NCBI GenBank assembly: GCA_012861695.1
Contig: JAAOOA010000033.1
Coordinates: 16,283,934 to 16,347,933 of the forward strand
Direction: 5' to 3'
From: Trematomus loennbergii
Lineage: Eukaryota > Chordata > Actinopteri > Perciformes > Nototheniidae
Length of the DNA: 64,000 nt
Both the position numbers and the translations under genes were made by a program. The notes under the pieces are model-generated. The model had not been told where the DNA came from, did no database searches, and saw only the letters and a program-made list of their open reading frames with translations. Positions 21,834-34,981 of this stretch are shown piece after piece (the stretch's first letter is position 1; every line of letters starts with the position of its first letter).

Positions 21834-24800
21834 GAATATGCTTTGTGTGACCAAGAGGGCAAACAATGATGAGAGGCAACTAAACAGTAAGTAAACCCAG
21901 GGCAACACTCAAACACCTGTATGAAATAGCAGTGTTTGTACACTGTACTGTTAATGTCACTGTTTTATAACTTGGAACATATGAGCAGGAAGTGCCATGT
22001 GTTGCTGGTCTTCCAAAAGCTATGCTAGTTTTTGCTAATTTGACTGAAGGACACGTTCCAGTTCTCCAAATCTGCCTCCTCTTCTTTCTCCTGTTGTGGA
22101 TCTTCCCTCTCTTCACCAGACATGCTCATTGTCCTCTGCATCACTGTTGGGGCAAACAATCGAATGCCTCACCATGTGTGGTTACTTGTTTGGCTTGCAA
22201 ATTGTGTCCTTCCCTTCCCGATGCTGCTGCCAGTGCAAAACCTCTTTCACAATGCTCGAGTTCCCTTGGGGTTTACTATGTCTTCGAAATTGTTTTAATG
22301 TTTGAAGATACTTTTGTGTGAGTATCAACATTTGTGTTTAAAAAATGCAACAATTTAAACAGTTTAGGCACGTAGTATAGTAAACAGTGACTATACAAAG
22401 TATTCATTCCACTCTTAAATTGATCCAAATGTAGATTATTCATGCCTTATTTTTCTCTCTTTTTCAAGAACATCCTAATATATAATGATTCAAATTCAGT
22501 TAGTCATTGCACAAAGATGTTTTCCTCAAAAGAATAAAAAAAAGCACAAAAAAAAAACTGCTTTTGGTAAATCATCGATAAGAGATAGGAACAGAATCCA
22601 ACTCTCTCTTGCTTTGTCATTTCAGCGTGTTATTTGGATTTTCACTTTCTCGTGTTCTGGCTTTGTGTCACGCGTCTCCTCTGGTCATTTTTTCGTCCCT
22701 TTTCTTGTCGTGCACCTTTGCCCCATCTGAGGCCGTAACCCTGCTCATGAAACTGCTGGAGAAAACCTCCACCTTGTCATAATGAGTCCTACTTCCTCTC
22801 ACCCTCCTGGGACAAGGGGCCCAGTGTGGGTCAGCTCTCGTGGGGCCTGGGGATAATTGGGTAGTTTAAATAATCCAGTGAGAATAAGACACAGGCCTAC
22901 ACCCATATATAGCAGCTCCACACATGCTGTTGTGTGATTGCACTGGGAGAGAGAAGCTTGCACATTTTTTATCTAATTTCTCGCCTGTCTCCTATCTGGG
23001 TTAGAGGCGGGCTGTTATTGGAACGGCCACCTGTGGCACCGGGAGAAGGTGGACTATAATGGATAGCAAGGGTTCCAACATGACAGCTGCGGTGCTAAAC
23101 CTGTTAACTAATCTGGATCATTAGAACCGGGGCTGTATGACTAAAAGGAGAGAGTGGCTGTAATGTGCAGAGATGACAGGAGATGGACTTCACTGACGTG
23201 CCCCGAGCCAGCATCAAATGGAAGCTGACCCGGGCTGAAAGCTGGTCACTAAACAGGCAAATTAGCTTGAGGACAGACTGACAGACTCTGGGCCAGGGCC
23301 AGAGACAGAGCAGTTGAGATTGTGGGTGCCTACATCACACAACTTCCACTTTGGCTTTAGTTGCTTCATCTTTTTTTCACAAGCTGCATAAAATAAGTTG
23401 TCGTAGTTACTTCCAAATCGTTTACTTCTAAACGTTTTGAAGCCTCAAGTTTGGGATTTTGTCCGTTGTGTTTGTACTATCTGGAGCTAAGTCATCAGTT
23501 GGAGCTAGCTTGTTAGCAAGGTGCAAACATGAACAATAGACTCTTTGGAATGTCTTTAAGCACAAATGTTACAATAAACTTTCATTAACTGAAAATAAGT
23601 GGTTTCTAAGAAGAAAAACACCATAGCTGAAATCACCGTGGTAGCAACTTGTATTTTGATTTAAATGACCAAATGATCATCAGGCTGTTAAAATACTTGA
23701 AACTAGCTATTGAGACCACAAACTCATTCAAATGTTTACTAATCTAAAAAACCAAGGGAAAACTACAGGTCATTTTCTCATAGACTTCTATACAAACAGA
23801 ATGATGTTTTGTCCCCATGAAATCAGCCCCAGCTTGAGGTTTCACTTGATCTTTACCCAGTGATCCTTGTAGGCTAGCTGGCAGGCCCCACAGTGCATTC
23901 AGAAACCCTTGCATGATGGAATTTACCATTTTTGGCAAATATAAAGATTAGATTTGGGGGAAAAGCTTACCATCTGCTGGTGGAACCCTCCGCCCAGACA
24001 GTAAACATTGTCCTATTTCCCCAAATGGTTGAACTCTTACTTTAATCAAGTGAGGGATGTGTGTTTCTTTTTATTATTCAAATTTGAACAGCCAAACCAA
24101 ATGTTATTTAGACTCCTACAGTGTGTTAATTCTTTCTCCGGCTACAGCATAAACAAGACTCTAGAAGAAGTCGGTTACTCTTAAACCTCAAGTGGGCCGT
24201 CGCTGGCTTCGCCTTTTGTTTTCCAAACAAATGTCAGTCAGTATCGAGTTTGTGTATTATGCTTCCTCCTCTCTTGTGGAAAACATCTCAAGGCTTTTAA
24301 CAAGCGCAGGAAAGATCAAGTAAGAAGTACCCTGGGGGTGCAGTGCCATCAGCTGTCTGTTCACTGCTCTGTGACACAGGAGCCTGCTTGTTATGATACC
24401 ACTGCTTGTAGGAGGCTGTCAGGTGCTGAGATAGAGAATCATAAACCCTCCATTAGTCCCTTTGTGTCTCCTCCACAGTGCAGGGCCGGGTGCCCACGCC
24501 AGGTCAACCTGCAACCTGCACGCCTGGAGGACAGCAGTGCCTCTTCCTCATCTCTCACTCTTCTTCATCATGCTGCCTCCTCTCTGTCTTCCTCTCCTCT
24601 CTGACTGTTATCTGTTCTTACCAAATCTTGGGAAAATGGGAAAACAACTAATTGATCCTTCTCTGCTGGGGTCCCATTGCTAAACTAAGCTTCCACATGT
24701 GTCTCCAGTTATTCACAGACTAAATGATCTCATTAGGTACTTAACTAGTACTACAAATAGAATATGTAAAAGAAGGGGGATAGCATTTTTGTTTCATAAC

Positions 24801-25999
24801 ATCAACCTTTTCACAGTGTTTGTAGTTAATGAAAGTTATTGCAACATTTGAATCCACTAAACATGTTTAGTTACGCGTCTAGTGGTACCTTGCTTGACCC
24901 CAATGTGTCACTTCTATCCCTTTAAGTAAGCCACACATTATTACATTAACTATAAATAATAATGCTTTTACATATGACATTATGAATGTGTAATACCCTA
25001 CTACGGTACATTTACTATTATATTATTAAAAGAGGGTTTTCATTGTAATAGTATAAGTATTTTTGACACATACTCAAGTAATACTACTTATAATGAATAC
25101 TTCCACTGCGTATAAAGCAACTTTCACGGTGTATGAACACAGACGCTGGTCACAGGAGTGTTCTGTTAGAGATTTGCTTCCTGCAGGGATAAAGCCCAGG
25201 AGTTTGGCAGGAGAGTCCTTACCCCACAAATCCGCACACTGGGGCTTATTAGGATGATAGATAAGACAGAGGGACAGGCAGAGGGAGGGATGCTGGGTAA
25301 TAAAAAACATGGAGGACATCGTGCAGCAGAGAATCCCAGCCTGTGCACTGAAGGTCCTAGCTGTTACACTATTGGAGTTTTAAACCCATTCACATACAAA
25401 ACAGTAGTGATTGTGTAGAGCAAGGATCTGATTATTTTAATAGCGAATATTATCAGTGACCTCTCCTTGGTCTCCTAAGTCTTATTATTACACAAACAAC
25501 ACCGGACCAGGATAGATGACATTTTAAACCCCTGAAACGTGACGAAATTCTGCAGCATGCTGTAACTCACTTGTTCCACATCTTGCTCCGGATCCAGGTC
25601 ACACTTTGATGCACAGCAATGTGCTGCAGTGGTCTGTTTGTAACTCTATCATTAACTTGTAGCCCTGCTGCATAATGTCTTATGTACTCAAAGTCATTCA
25701 GGCTGAATGTGGACGGCCCAGTGGAGGCATGTTCCTGTAAGATGATATTTTAATGCCCTTGTTTTTATTGAGCCCTCCTGGCTTTGTATCCTTTCTCACA
25801 TAATGACCTTGACAAACAAAGAAGCTTCAGCATGAATGAATAGGAGCTGGTTAATTGTTAATGGCCATCTCAATTATAGCTTCACCTCAGAGCAGCAGAG
25901 CCTGTATGCTTTGCTTTTGTTGTTTTAGGCTAAAGGTCTGTATCGCTGGTTGACTAGGGAGGTAAAAGGGGGGCAGCCTTAGTGACCCAGGTTTGAAAC

Positions 26000-26290
26000 A
26001 AAGCACCCTTTTTGGATGCCCATATAGCAGACAGAAAATGATACCCTTTAGGAAACCCTTAGACAGAGAAAACCTGATAAAATGTCCAATTGGATGCTAT
26101 TCCAGTGGAGAAAACATGGAAAAGTGCCGATGAAGTGCAATTATTGTAGGAGATTGGATGAAATGCCATCTAGGGATCCCTTAACGTAGAAACAACATGT
26201 TGAAGTGCCCTCAAGGGTGCCCTCCAAGTGGAGAAAACATGGTTAGGAACTTAAAGGGTTCTCTTCCAGAGGCACAAATGTGATGTTACA
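26000..26290. repeat. Decayed tandem repeat array
   Basis: A degenerate unit with 'agtggagaaaacatgg' and 'aagtgcc' recurs near 26103, 26186 and 26226 with other partial copies. Heavily diverged. Confidence 0.5.
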
Positions 26291-29093
26291 GCCTGTCCTA
26301 CATACTAAAAAACGTTATGCGAGTGCCCCACTGCATGCAGCTGGCACACTTTTTCAATGTATTTCTGCCCCTGCCCTCAGACAGCCTGGGTCCGTTACTG
26401 GTGTGTCCGAAAAAACACCATTTGGCTTTTGTTATGAAGAAAAACATTTAGTAAACAGAAGACCAAAGGGACAGGTCTTACATTTTAGTTCTTTTAATAG
26501 CTGAAATGATTGGAAATGTCAATGTCAGCATGAATAACTCTGGAAAACAAATCACTGGATAAGGATTTCTTTGGGATTTCCCTTTTCCAAATTGTCACAT
26601 TTTGCTGTTACTAGAGCATGCTACTCAGAGAGGGAGTTATAGAGTAAATGTACCTACGCTGTAGAAGGCAGTTTTCTTGCTATCTGTCAGAGGCAGCTGG
26701 TTTGTCACTGCATTTAAGGATCGGGTGTCTCAGCCACCTGCGTGAGAGACTGCACATAAACCCAACATTTTTCCATTACACATGCTGTAATAGAGTCCAG
26801 GAATAAGTAGTGCAGATGGGGAACTTCCTCTCATTGTGTCTTTAAAGTGAACTTCCTTTTAACACATCTTTCAAGTGATCTATTCCCATGAGACATACTT
26901 TATAATTATCACATCAAATGGGCTCCAGCCTGTTGTCAGCGAGTGTTGATAATTTATGCCTGATTGCATTGGTGGCCTTGTGCCAAGAATTCGAAAACTT
27001 CACATCAATAGCTGCATCTTGTCTGAGGAATAATCATGAAACAAAACTCTTCATATCTCATATTCCAGTGCTGGTTGAAGATAAGCAGAGGCAGAACAGA
27101 TCTACACAGGGGGATTCTTTTGAGTTTACATAACAGGAACATTGAGCTTAAACACATATTTCTGGTAGTGTCAGAATTTGGCTTGAAGGTCGAATCTAAA
27201 AATCAGTCCGTCACAAGTATCATTAATACAAAAAATAAGGATTGTTTAATATCTAAATACTGCTTTGATTCTCCTTACCAGATATTTGTATTATTATAAA
27301 ATACAATGCCTTTCCTTTTTATCTTACCCACACTAGCCATATTGCGTGATCACTAACAGTGTGTGTGACTCACAGAAAGTCAGCCCAGGTCTCCATTATG
27401 TCAGCCTAGTTTGCATGCAGTCTCCATTTCTGGTTGCCATAATTTGTTAGGCAAATTCTGTACAGGCTTCAGGTTGACCAACCTTCACCTAATGTCCTAG
27501 TGTGGAGGCAGCAGTACATGTGTATCATCTCTTCTTTCTTCCCATTACTTTAATGAAAAAGGGCATGTTCTGTCTAAGTGTTAAAATGTCTTAAAGGGAT
27601 TGTTTACCTTAGCGATGTAATACTGCACTTGGGGTATTGCAGGAGCCATATAGCTTAAAGAATGGACCAAGTTGATGATCCAGTAGCAGAGATATCCTCA
27701 CATGCTTGCCCTATACAAGGGACCTAAAAGTTCCCCCAAGCGCTAAAACACAGGATTGCACAATGTCTATAATGTTCTTCAATAGTCTTTCATTAGACAC
27801 CATTTGCCTGGTAAAAGCCTGCAGGCCTTTTCTTAATTTACACTATAAACACGTGTATTCTTTAGCCAGTTTAACCCCTGAGTCCAATCTCCAGGGGCCT
27901 CATTTATAACGCCTTGCGTAGGATTCACGTGGGAAGGTTGCTTACGTAGTACAAAGCAAAAAAATAGGTACAGAAATGTTCCGACATTTTCCGATTCACA
28001 AAACATTGCGTACCGGCGAGGGAAGTGCGTACGGCACTTCCTACGCCTGTTTCCCTTTATAAATCACAATCGACTTCGGGCTTCACGTAACGCCCATATT
28101 TGCCTATAAATAGTCAAAGAAACGCCCATTCATTCATTCATTTTGACTGACTGCATGAAGAAGATCGTAGGAAATGACGACAGAACAGCTAAAAAAGACA
28201 TCTCACACGTGTCAGATTTTGGTTATTTTGGGGAGGTCGAGATAAATCATATTGTTTGGTTGATGCAGTTTGAACCAGAGTAGCAGCATGGAGGTCGGAT
28301 CGTCACCAAAATAAATAAATAAGTGCTCCGAAAAAGGTTAATGACAAAAAAATCAACCTGGTCTCACCAGAATGCGTGACTCCACCACACTCCTTAACAC
28401 CGCAGTGCGTGGTGGAGTCACGAACTTTGCTACATTTACGTGTCTGCAGTGCACCACGCAAACAACCCCAATGTAAAGTGAATGAGGCTCCTTTGTCGTG
28501 GTGCACACACGCATTTCTACAACGTCCAGCAGTGAGCTTTTATTCTATAAAACGTTTTTAAAATCGACTTTATAGCTTGTAGTAACTCACAGGAGGCTTC
28601 TTCTATTTTATTTGTATTCATAATCATTTTTATTTTTCGTCAGAATGTATTATGGTGCATTATTTACCAATGTTTGTTCTCAAAAAACAGTGCATTGTGT
28701 GTAATACAACTGTGATTTTTATTAAATTCGTTTTTAAGGAAGGCCAGAGCTTCAGCTGTGTCAAATAGATTGTTCCCTTTAGTTAAAGCTCCCATGTCAT
28801 GCTTTTCCGGTTATTACCCGTCCCCTTGTGTGTTATGAAGGTTTTTATGCATGTAAACGGTGTGCAGAGTCAAAACCCTCAAAGTACACCCTGTAGCGAG
28901 TAAAACTCTAACACAGAAAATACCTCCCCAAAACGCCTCGTTGGAGATACGTCACTGCCCATTTGAGTCTTCCATTTAGTTCCGGGTACGGCCTGATGTC
29001 ATGCGGTACCCGGAACGAAATGGACCAATCCCGAAGAGCTATGGCCACACCCAGCGGCGCTGGCCGCACCCTCTGCCAGCCTAACATTTACTG

Positions 29094-29369
29094 TTGGAAG
29101 CTCTGGTTCAGTTCACAATCGATCCAGTCATGCCACTGCCAAGGACCTGTTTCCTGAAATGTGAGGAGAAATCTGAGCTGTTTGTCCTACCGACGGAAGA
29201 ACCACGACGAAGTCAGTGGTTGAAATTTCTTTTTAACACTGTTCCTCCAGAGGTTCGAAGAACCGGCATTTCACAGACGAAAGCTTCCAAAACATTGCCC
29301 AGTTTGAGGCCGGATATGCACAGCTTGTTTGGACCGTTTGGAGCAGGGGAAGATTCGGGTACACAACCT
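29094..29369 (+). pseudogene. Degenerate THAP-domain exon of the Kolobok-like element
   Basis: From the ATG at 29094: a C-x3-C pair (Cys codons at 29148 and 29160), then LFVLP and R..QWLKFLF, the proline and tryptophan expected in a THAP domain. The usual end of the domain (RHFTDESFQNIAQFEAGYAQ) is present but in another frame, starting near 29264, so at least one frameshift lies between about 29250 and 29264; the third zinc-ligand Cys is not visible. A GTAAGT donor follows at 29370. The protein would be a DNA-binding part of a transposase; it is not functional as written. Confidence 0.7.
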
Positions 29370-29480
29370 GTAAGTTTGCATTGTTATTTGTGTATTTATC
29401 AAACAAGGTATCTACCACGACTGTTTAAATGTGTAAACATGTTTCGGACTGCTAAGCCAGTGCTAACTGTGCTAACTAAG

Positions 29481-29845
29481 TTGCTAGCGTTTCCATATAT
29501 CAACTCCAATATTAGCAGATCACCTTACATACATGTTCCTCATAGCTGGATAATGTCTGCATTCACACACGAAATAGTCATAGACCGTATACTCCTGGTG
29601 ATTTACCGTACGGTCAGTCGCGAAACGTAATTACATTATAGCTGGCGTAGCGTGTATGCTACCGATCTAACCGACGGAGCTAGACCTTAGTTTGGTCGGA
29701 CATTTTTGTTATGCTACGTTGCTAGCGTTTAAAGATATCAACTACAATGTCAGCAGATGGCCTTACATGTTTGTCATGGCAGGAGAATGTCTGCAGTCAC
29801 ACACACGGAATACTCATACAGTATACTCCGGGTGATTTACCGTAC
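29481..29845. repeat. Diverged direct repeat inside the Kolobok-like element
   Basis: Bases 29481-29611 and 29719-29845 share 'ttgctagcgttt', 'atatcaact', 'agcagat..ccttacat', 'tgtctgca.tcacacac' and end 'gtgatttaccgtac'. Confidence 0.75.
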
Positions 29846-29871
29846 ATTGTGACAGTACATGTACATACTGC

Positions 29872-30524
29872 ATGTATAGCTAACGAGGCTAGCTGTATGC
29901 TAGCGCAAAACAATGTATTCATGCAAGATACAATGTATGACCGAACGTAGCAGAATACCCGTATAATATTGCAATTATAAACACGTTATTGCTAGCCTAA
30001 TATGAACCACTAGCTTTTGTTCATAGTAGTTTTATTACACTCCATTATAGTTGCCGTTCCTCCAAGCTAACGTTCATATCGTGTTAGCTACCAAGGTAAA
30101 CAAAGCTAGGTTAGCTCTCTTTGCCCGCTCATAGACCCCAAAGGACGGCCTAGAGACCTCCAAGAGGTGTCCCTGAAATGGGGACTCTGTTTATTTCACA
30201 CTTCCAGCAGAGACAACGGGGAAATCCCCTCTCTTTGCCCGCTCACAGACCCCCAAAGGACGGTACATTACAGTTGGCTTTCCTCCGACGCTGATGGCAT
30301 GTATAGCTAACGAGGCTAGCTATACATGCTAGCGGGAAACATTGTATGACCGAACGTAGCAGACTACCCGTAGAATAATGCAATTATAAACACGTTATTG
30401 CTAGCCTAATATGAACCACTAACTTTTGTTCATAGTAGTTTTATTACACTCCATTATAGTTGCCGTTCCTCCAAGCTAACGTTGATATCGTGTTAGCTAC
30501 CAAGGTAAACAAAGCTAGGTTAGC
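29872..30524. repeat. Internal ~235-bp direct duplication in the Kolobok-like element
   Basis: Bases 29872-30117 and 30299-30524 are nearly identical, from 'tgtatagctaacgaggctagct' through 'gctagcctaatatgaaccacta' to 'aacaaagctaggttagc'. The gap between them has a shorter duplicated piece ('ctctttgcccgctca.agacccc'). Confidence 0.85.
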
Positions 30525-30727
30525 ATATTAGCAGGCAAGCTGTTCATTAGATAGATCCACACTCCTAGCACAACTACTACTAACGAATCTAAAACAACTA
30601 AGTTTCTCTAATATTTTGTGATTTGCATTTTATTTCGTCCAGCCAGATCCTGCCGGACAATGTATGACAATACATGGCTGCTATAAGCAAGATGCCGACA
30701 ACGGGGAGTAATTGACGATATACCGTG

Positions 30728-32184
30728 CAGTGTGCGAAAAAGTACCCGTCCCACCGCCTGGGACGTGTTATTTACAATGTCGGACAAGTAGATCTTTCAA
30801 TTGACTTGTCCAGCGGACAAGTGACGTTTTTAGCCCTCATTTATTGACAAATTATTGATAAACTCAGTTTACAAAATGCAGAACTCATTCGCAAATTGTC
30901 CGTGTCCGCCATTGTTCGTTTAGAAATGTTAGGAATCGACAAGCAGAACCGAAACTAAGGAAATGCATCTCGCCGCTTTCTGTACTGTTAGACGGGGGTG
31001 GGGCAGTGCGGGAAGTGTTGCACAGTGGCAGGGTTGGGAAGCAAAACTCGGTTCCGAGTAGGAACAAATAACAATTGTCCGGTACCGGGATTAATAAGAG
31101 TTGTGAGGACAGGAGGCCGAGCCCCGCGGACCGCAGCTCTCTCTCTCTCGGATCATCTGATCGTTGCACGGTGCAGTTCTCTCTCTCCCTCTCTCTTTCT
31201 ACACACAGCAGACCCGCTGCCCGTTTAACAGCCTAATCTTTGTCAAACTTTCTTATGTTCTTTCTTTAACACGTAATGAAGGTTATTAAGCGTTTTAGCT
31301 CCTATGTTGTTAATATTGACGCCATTTCCTTTATGAAGTAAATCAGCCTCCCTGTCTGTGTCCTCGCGCTGTCCTCACATCCCCGGACCCCCAGACTCGG
31401 AGGAGCACAGGGATGTCAGTATTGTTTATGAAGCAGGGTAGGCCTATAGAAAATACATTATTGAAATGAAAATAGTATTTATTTACTTTTACAAACAGTG
31501 AGCAGCTGGGCAGCTGCAGCATGTGTATTGCAGGACATGTGTAAGCATGCAAGCGTCTTTGAGTTGTAGAAAAGCGCTAGGCCTATAGGCTATAAATATA
31601 ATGTATTATTATTATTAGGCCTATGTGTTGGACATGTGTGGTTGGACTCTGTCTCACAGGCAGGTTGCAGTGTAACATCAGAGGAGACTGGGCCAATTGT
31701 ACATTCTCAAACTGCACCACATAGAACTAACTAAACAATGCAGAGATTATTTTTATATAATTGTATTCAATAACCGTAAGAAATTAAACAGTCTGAAGTG
31801 ATTTCTAAATAGGAATACAGATTTGACTTAATGTTTTCATAAATATGTTTTTCTCCCAGTTTGTCATGGGACTTATTTTTACCCTCTCAAAGAACCGGAA
31901 TCGAGAACCGAAAATAACCGGAATCGAAAAGCAGAACCGGAATCGTTAAAATCCAAACTATACCCAACCCTAGGTATGTGTGATGCAGTAAAATCTTACC
32001 GCTCACTTACGTTAGCGGTGACGTAAAAATCGTGGGGAAAAGTAAAATACGTTGGCGAAGAAGAAGATTCCAGTGGCCCCAATTTTTGTCCATTCTGGAC
32101 AAGTGAAAAATGTATTCGGACAAGTAAATTGCCAAACTCACTTGTCCATGGACAAGTACTCTCTAAAAACTTTTTCTCACACTG
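30728..32184. mobile_element. hAT-like element inside the Kolobok-like element
   Basis: Inverted ends CAGTGTGCGAAAAAGT / ACTTTTTCTCACACTG, with GGACAAGT-type sub-terminal repeats on both sides (around 30782-30822 and 32088-32155). A direct CCGTG flanks both ends (30723-30727 and 32185-32189); a full 8-bp duplication is not preserved. No transposase recognised; a second element lies inside. Confidence 0.7.
31029..31972. mobile_element. Second hAT-like element nested in the first
   Basis: Begins CAGGGTTGGGAAGC and ends CTATACCCAACCCTA, with GGAATCG/GAACCGG sub-terminal repeats near the right end. I found no clean target duplication, so the exact limits may be off by a few bases. The interior is GC-rich, without a recognisable transposase. 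Confidence 0.6.
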
Positions 32185-32376
32185 CCGTGTATATATGTAT
32201 ATTTACGTTCATTTTGTACATTTCTAAAAATAAAGTTTAATGGAAATACTTAGTAGGCCTATCCTTTCTTCCCTGAATTATTTGCTCCTATAACATATCA
32301 TTCATATATAGCAAACCATGATTTGATTTCTCATCAAACAGTAGTAGTTTATAACGGGTAAAAATATCTTACTCTT

Positions 32377-32637
32377 TGTTATGACCGGCTCGTAGGCCAC
32401 AACGGAAAGACAAGGAGACATACACGAGTTTACAAAACCACGGCACATTTATTGTGGTAAATGCAGAGATAGGTGGTCAGGGGAGAGGATCGCTGAGCTG
32501 CTTGGAGGGAGAGAGGGGCCGCCGTTTGACTCTGGGCAGCTGGCTAGCACCTCGGCTCCGGCCAGGTGTCCGTGATCGCGCTGATTAGCCTCTTCAGCTC
32601 CACCCCATCGTAAGACAAAGGCCCTGGGGCCGTCACA
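32377..32637 (-). mobile_element. Solo LTR (261 bp)
   Basis: Starts TGTTATGACC and ends GGCCGTCACA, flanked by a perfect 5-bp duplication CTCTT (32372-32376 and 32638-32642). TG...CA ends with a 5-bp duplication are diagnostic of LTR retroelement integration. On the minus strand it starts TGTGACGG and carries an AATAAA near its middle, so I assign the minus strand. No internal retroelement sequence remains. Confidence 0.8.
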
Positions 32638-34739
32638 CTCTTCTATAACAACAGTTGTAGGTACAGTTCGGTTAGTTGGCGTATAAAATATACGGCTGTA
32701 CCGACGCCATGATAAGACTGATGTTCGGCTGAGAGCAGCCGTTTAGACATGGGCGCAGCCTCTCTGGTGGTTGACTAATCAGAACGGAGTGGCCGAGCTG
32801 ACCAATCGGAGCACACTAGGCTCACAGGGAGGGGGGGGCAAGAGCTCCAACGAGTCGTTTAGTGGAGAGAGTGAATACTGCTGAATACACATGCTTGACA
32901 GAGATGCTGTATGCGAAACCAATGTGAGTTTGGAAAATTGCACAGTATAAATCTATTTTAGTATACCTCAACAATGTAATTATGATCAGTGGAAATGGCC
33001 ATGACATGGGCCCTTTAACGTTATTTAAAAGATAATTATATTCCTATTTGATCAAGTCCCCTTTATTATATTACGGACCCAAAGAGCTGAGCGTCCATTC
33101 CCATTGGATAACGGAGGATTTTACACCCGGAGGTAAGTATTCTCCTTACTGTCGATTGATTTTATTTACAGTGATATCTGCACTACTCATCAACTCAAAA
33201 ACACCAGATTATCCTTGTTAATTACACAACATTGATTGGTTTAAATTGTGTATAATGCTTTTGTAATTTTCCCCTTCGATTCGGAGAAACAAATATTTGT
33301 TCAGAGTTTAGGATGGCCGAAGACACTACACTACCCAGAATCCTCAGCTATTGTTCCGCTTTGCCTCAAGCTCTGTGATTGGTTGACCTCCAACTGCATT
33401 CCATATGAAAAAAACGTTTCGTAAAAGATCAAATCATACTTTATTCAGCAGTGCTTGCTTTACTCTTTGAAAGTCATCACATGAATGCATTGTAATGAAT
33501 GGTTTGGCTGCATTAAACATTACACATCTGTCGTAGTTCTTTATTTATCTACAGAGATCGGGCCTCAGAATAGACCGGAAACTATTCTTTTACCGTTCTA
33601 TTTTAATTTCACAATAAAGTTAGTAGTAATAATTTGATTTGATATTATTGTTTTTTATTAACTACTAGACCGCTGGGTCGTGTTAAGACCATCTTTTCTG
33701 TGTTGCTGTGGGTTTTTTACATCGCTTTTGTGTTACAAATATCAAAACAATAACAGAATATATCCGTCGTAAACTAAACCAGAAACAGCAGTATATTTTA
33801 TTTTGTTAACACTGTAAACTTGACAGCTTTTTAACCCGCACCTCCTACTGGTTAAAGCACGTTATTACACGTTTAGAGTAATTGCAATGCAGGTAGATTG
33901 TGTTGCTTTTTAATGACTGTTTTAAAATGCCTTTTTCTTAATGTCTTTCATTTTTGTAAAGCACTTTTGAATGTGTTATATTTGATGAAAACATTTAAAT
34001 ATTAAGAGTACATACTCTTAATATAGTGGGAAAGTGGAAGGTCAATGATATAAATAATATAGAATAGAAAATATCAAGAAGATACTGTAAGTGATCTCTA
34101 CAATAAAACAATTTAGTGCCTGATAGGAGGATGTGCAAAACAGACAAACTAATAAGGCTTTATTTAAACATTAAAGAATACTTTAGGTTAAGGTCTTCTT
34201 TTAAATAAGAAAAAAGCTTTGGGGGTATCTTCAGATATTAAGCCTGACAAAGTACTTAACGTCTAATATATTGCATGGTTTGTTTTGGAACTTGACAATC
34301 AACTTTCCTGCAATGTTAACTATGTTGAAGCACTTATTTTAACTGATATTATACATATTAATTATACTCTTATAAGATGTATGTAGATAGTATAAGAAAT
34401 GTGCAGAATATGTTTAATGGTGGAGGTACACAGATATCGATAGATGTCTTGTAATGCACTGTTGATGAACCTGTGACCCAAGTTTTTCATTCATTGCATA
34501 ACTACACCGTAGTTGTGTATATGATATGTCAATAAACCTTAGAAAATCTTGAAATCTTGAAAGGGATGTGCAAAATAGCCATTATATACAGTTTTTAATT
34601 AACTATTAGTAGAGAATAACGAGTAATGAATATGCTTTATAGGGATCTGCAGATAAATATTTAGTCTTCTCAAGCACCCACTACCAAATATCTCGCCTGA
34701 TTGTTGGCTGAATTCACTGAATTTTACTCAGGTGTAACT

Positions 34740-34980
34740 AAAGTCTGATTTAAGGGTTGTTTATATTTCACATCATTAATCCAAATCTGTAAAGTAACTA
34801 AAATAAATGTAGTGGAGTAAAAATACCAGGTTAACCTTAAAGAAAGCCCTCAGGATTATAAAAGATCCCCATCACCCCAGCCACAAACTGTTCTGTCTGC
34901 TGCCGTCTGGCAGGCGGTACCGCAGCATCCGGACTAAAACCACCAGACTCAGGGACAGTTTCATCCCACAGGCCATAAGA
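34740..34980 (+). mobile_element. LINE C-terminal and 3' UTR fragment in the fold-back inner segment
   Basis: The plus strand reads HKLFCLLPSGRRYRSIRTKT then TRLRDSFIPQAI, a typical C-terminal tail of fish non-LTR retrotransposon proteins; its 3' UTR continues after the insert at 34982-35769. The same segment is on the minus strand at 48310-48665 in fold-back copy 2. Confidence 0.65.
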
Positions 34981-34981
34981 C

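Larger units (their letters stand above)
20681..27893. other. Gene-free stretch downstream of zzef1
   Basis: Holds a C-run plus (AC)n at about 20929-20975, a pair of diverged direct repeats (21287-21360 and 21759-21833) and a decayed repeat array at 26000-26290. No open frame has recognisable protein similarity, and I find no tRNA or complete transposon. Confidence 0.5.
28787..33014 (+). mobile_element. Kolobok-like DNA transposon with broken THAP exon
   Basis: Flanked by TTAA at 28783-28786 and 33015-33018. The fold-back copy at 47504 has the uninterrupted site ('ccctttagTTAAcgtt' near 47,931), proving insertion with TTAA duplication. Inverted ends AGCTCCCATGTCATGC / GCCATGACATGGGCCCT. It carries a degenerate THAP-type zinc-finger exon at 29094-29369. 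TTAA targets plus a THAP domain fit the Kolobok superfamily. No transposase catalytic core was found; the interior is filled with two nested hAT-like elements and a solo LTR. Confidence 0.8.
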
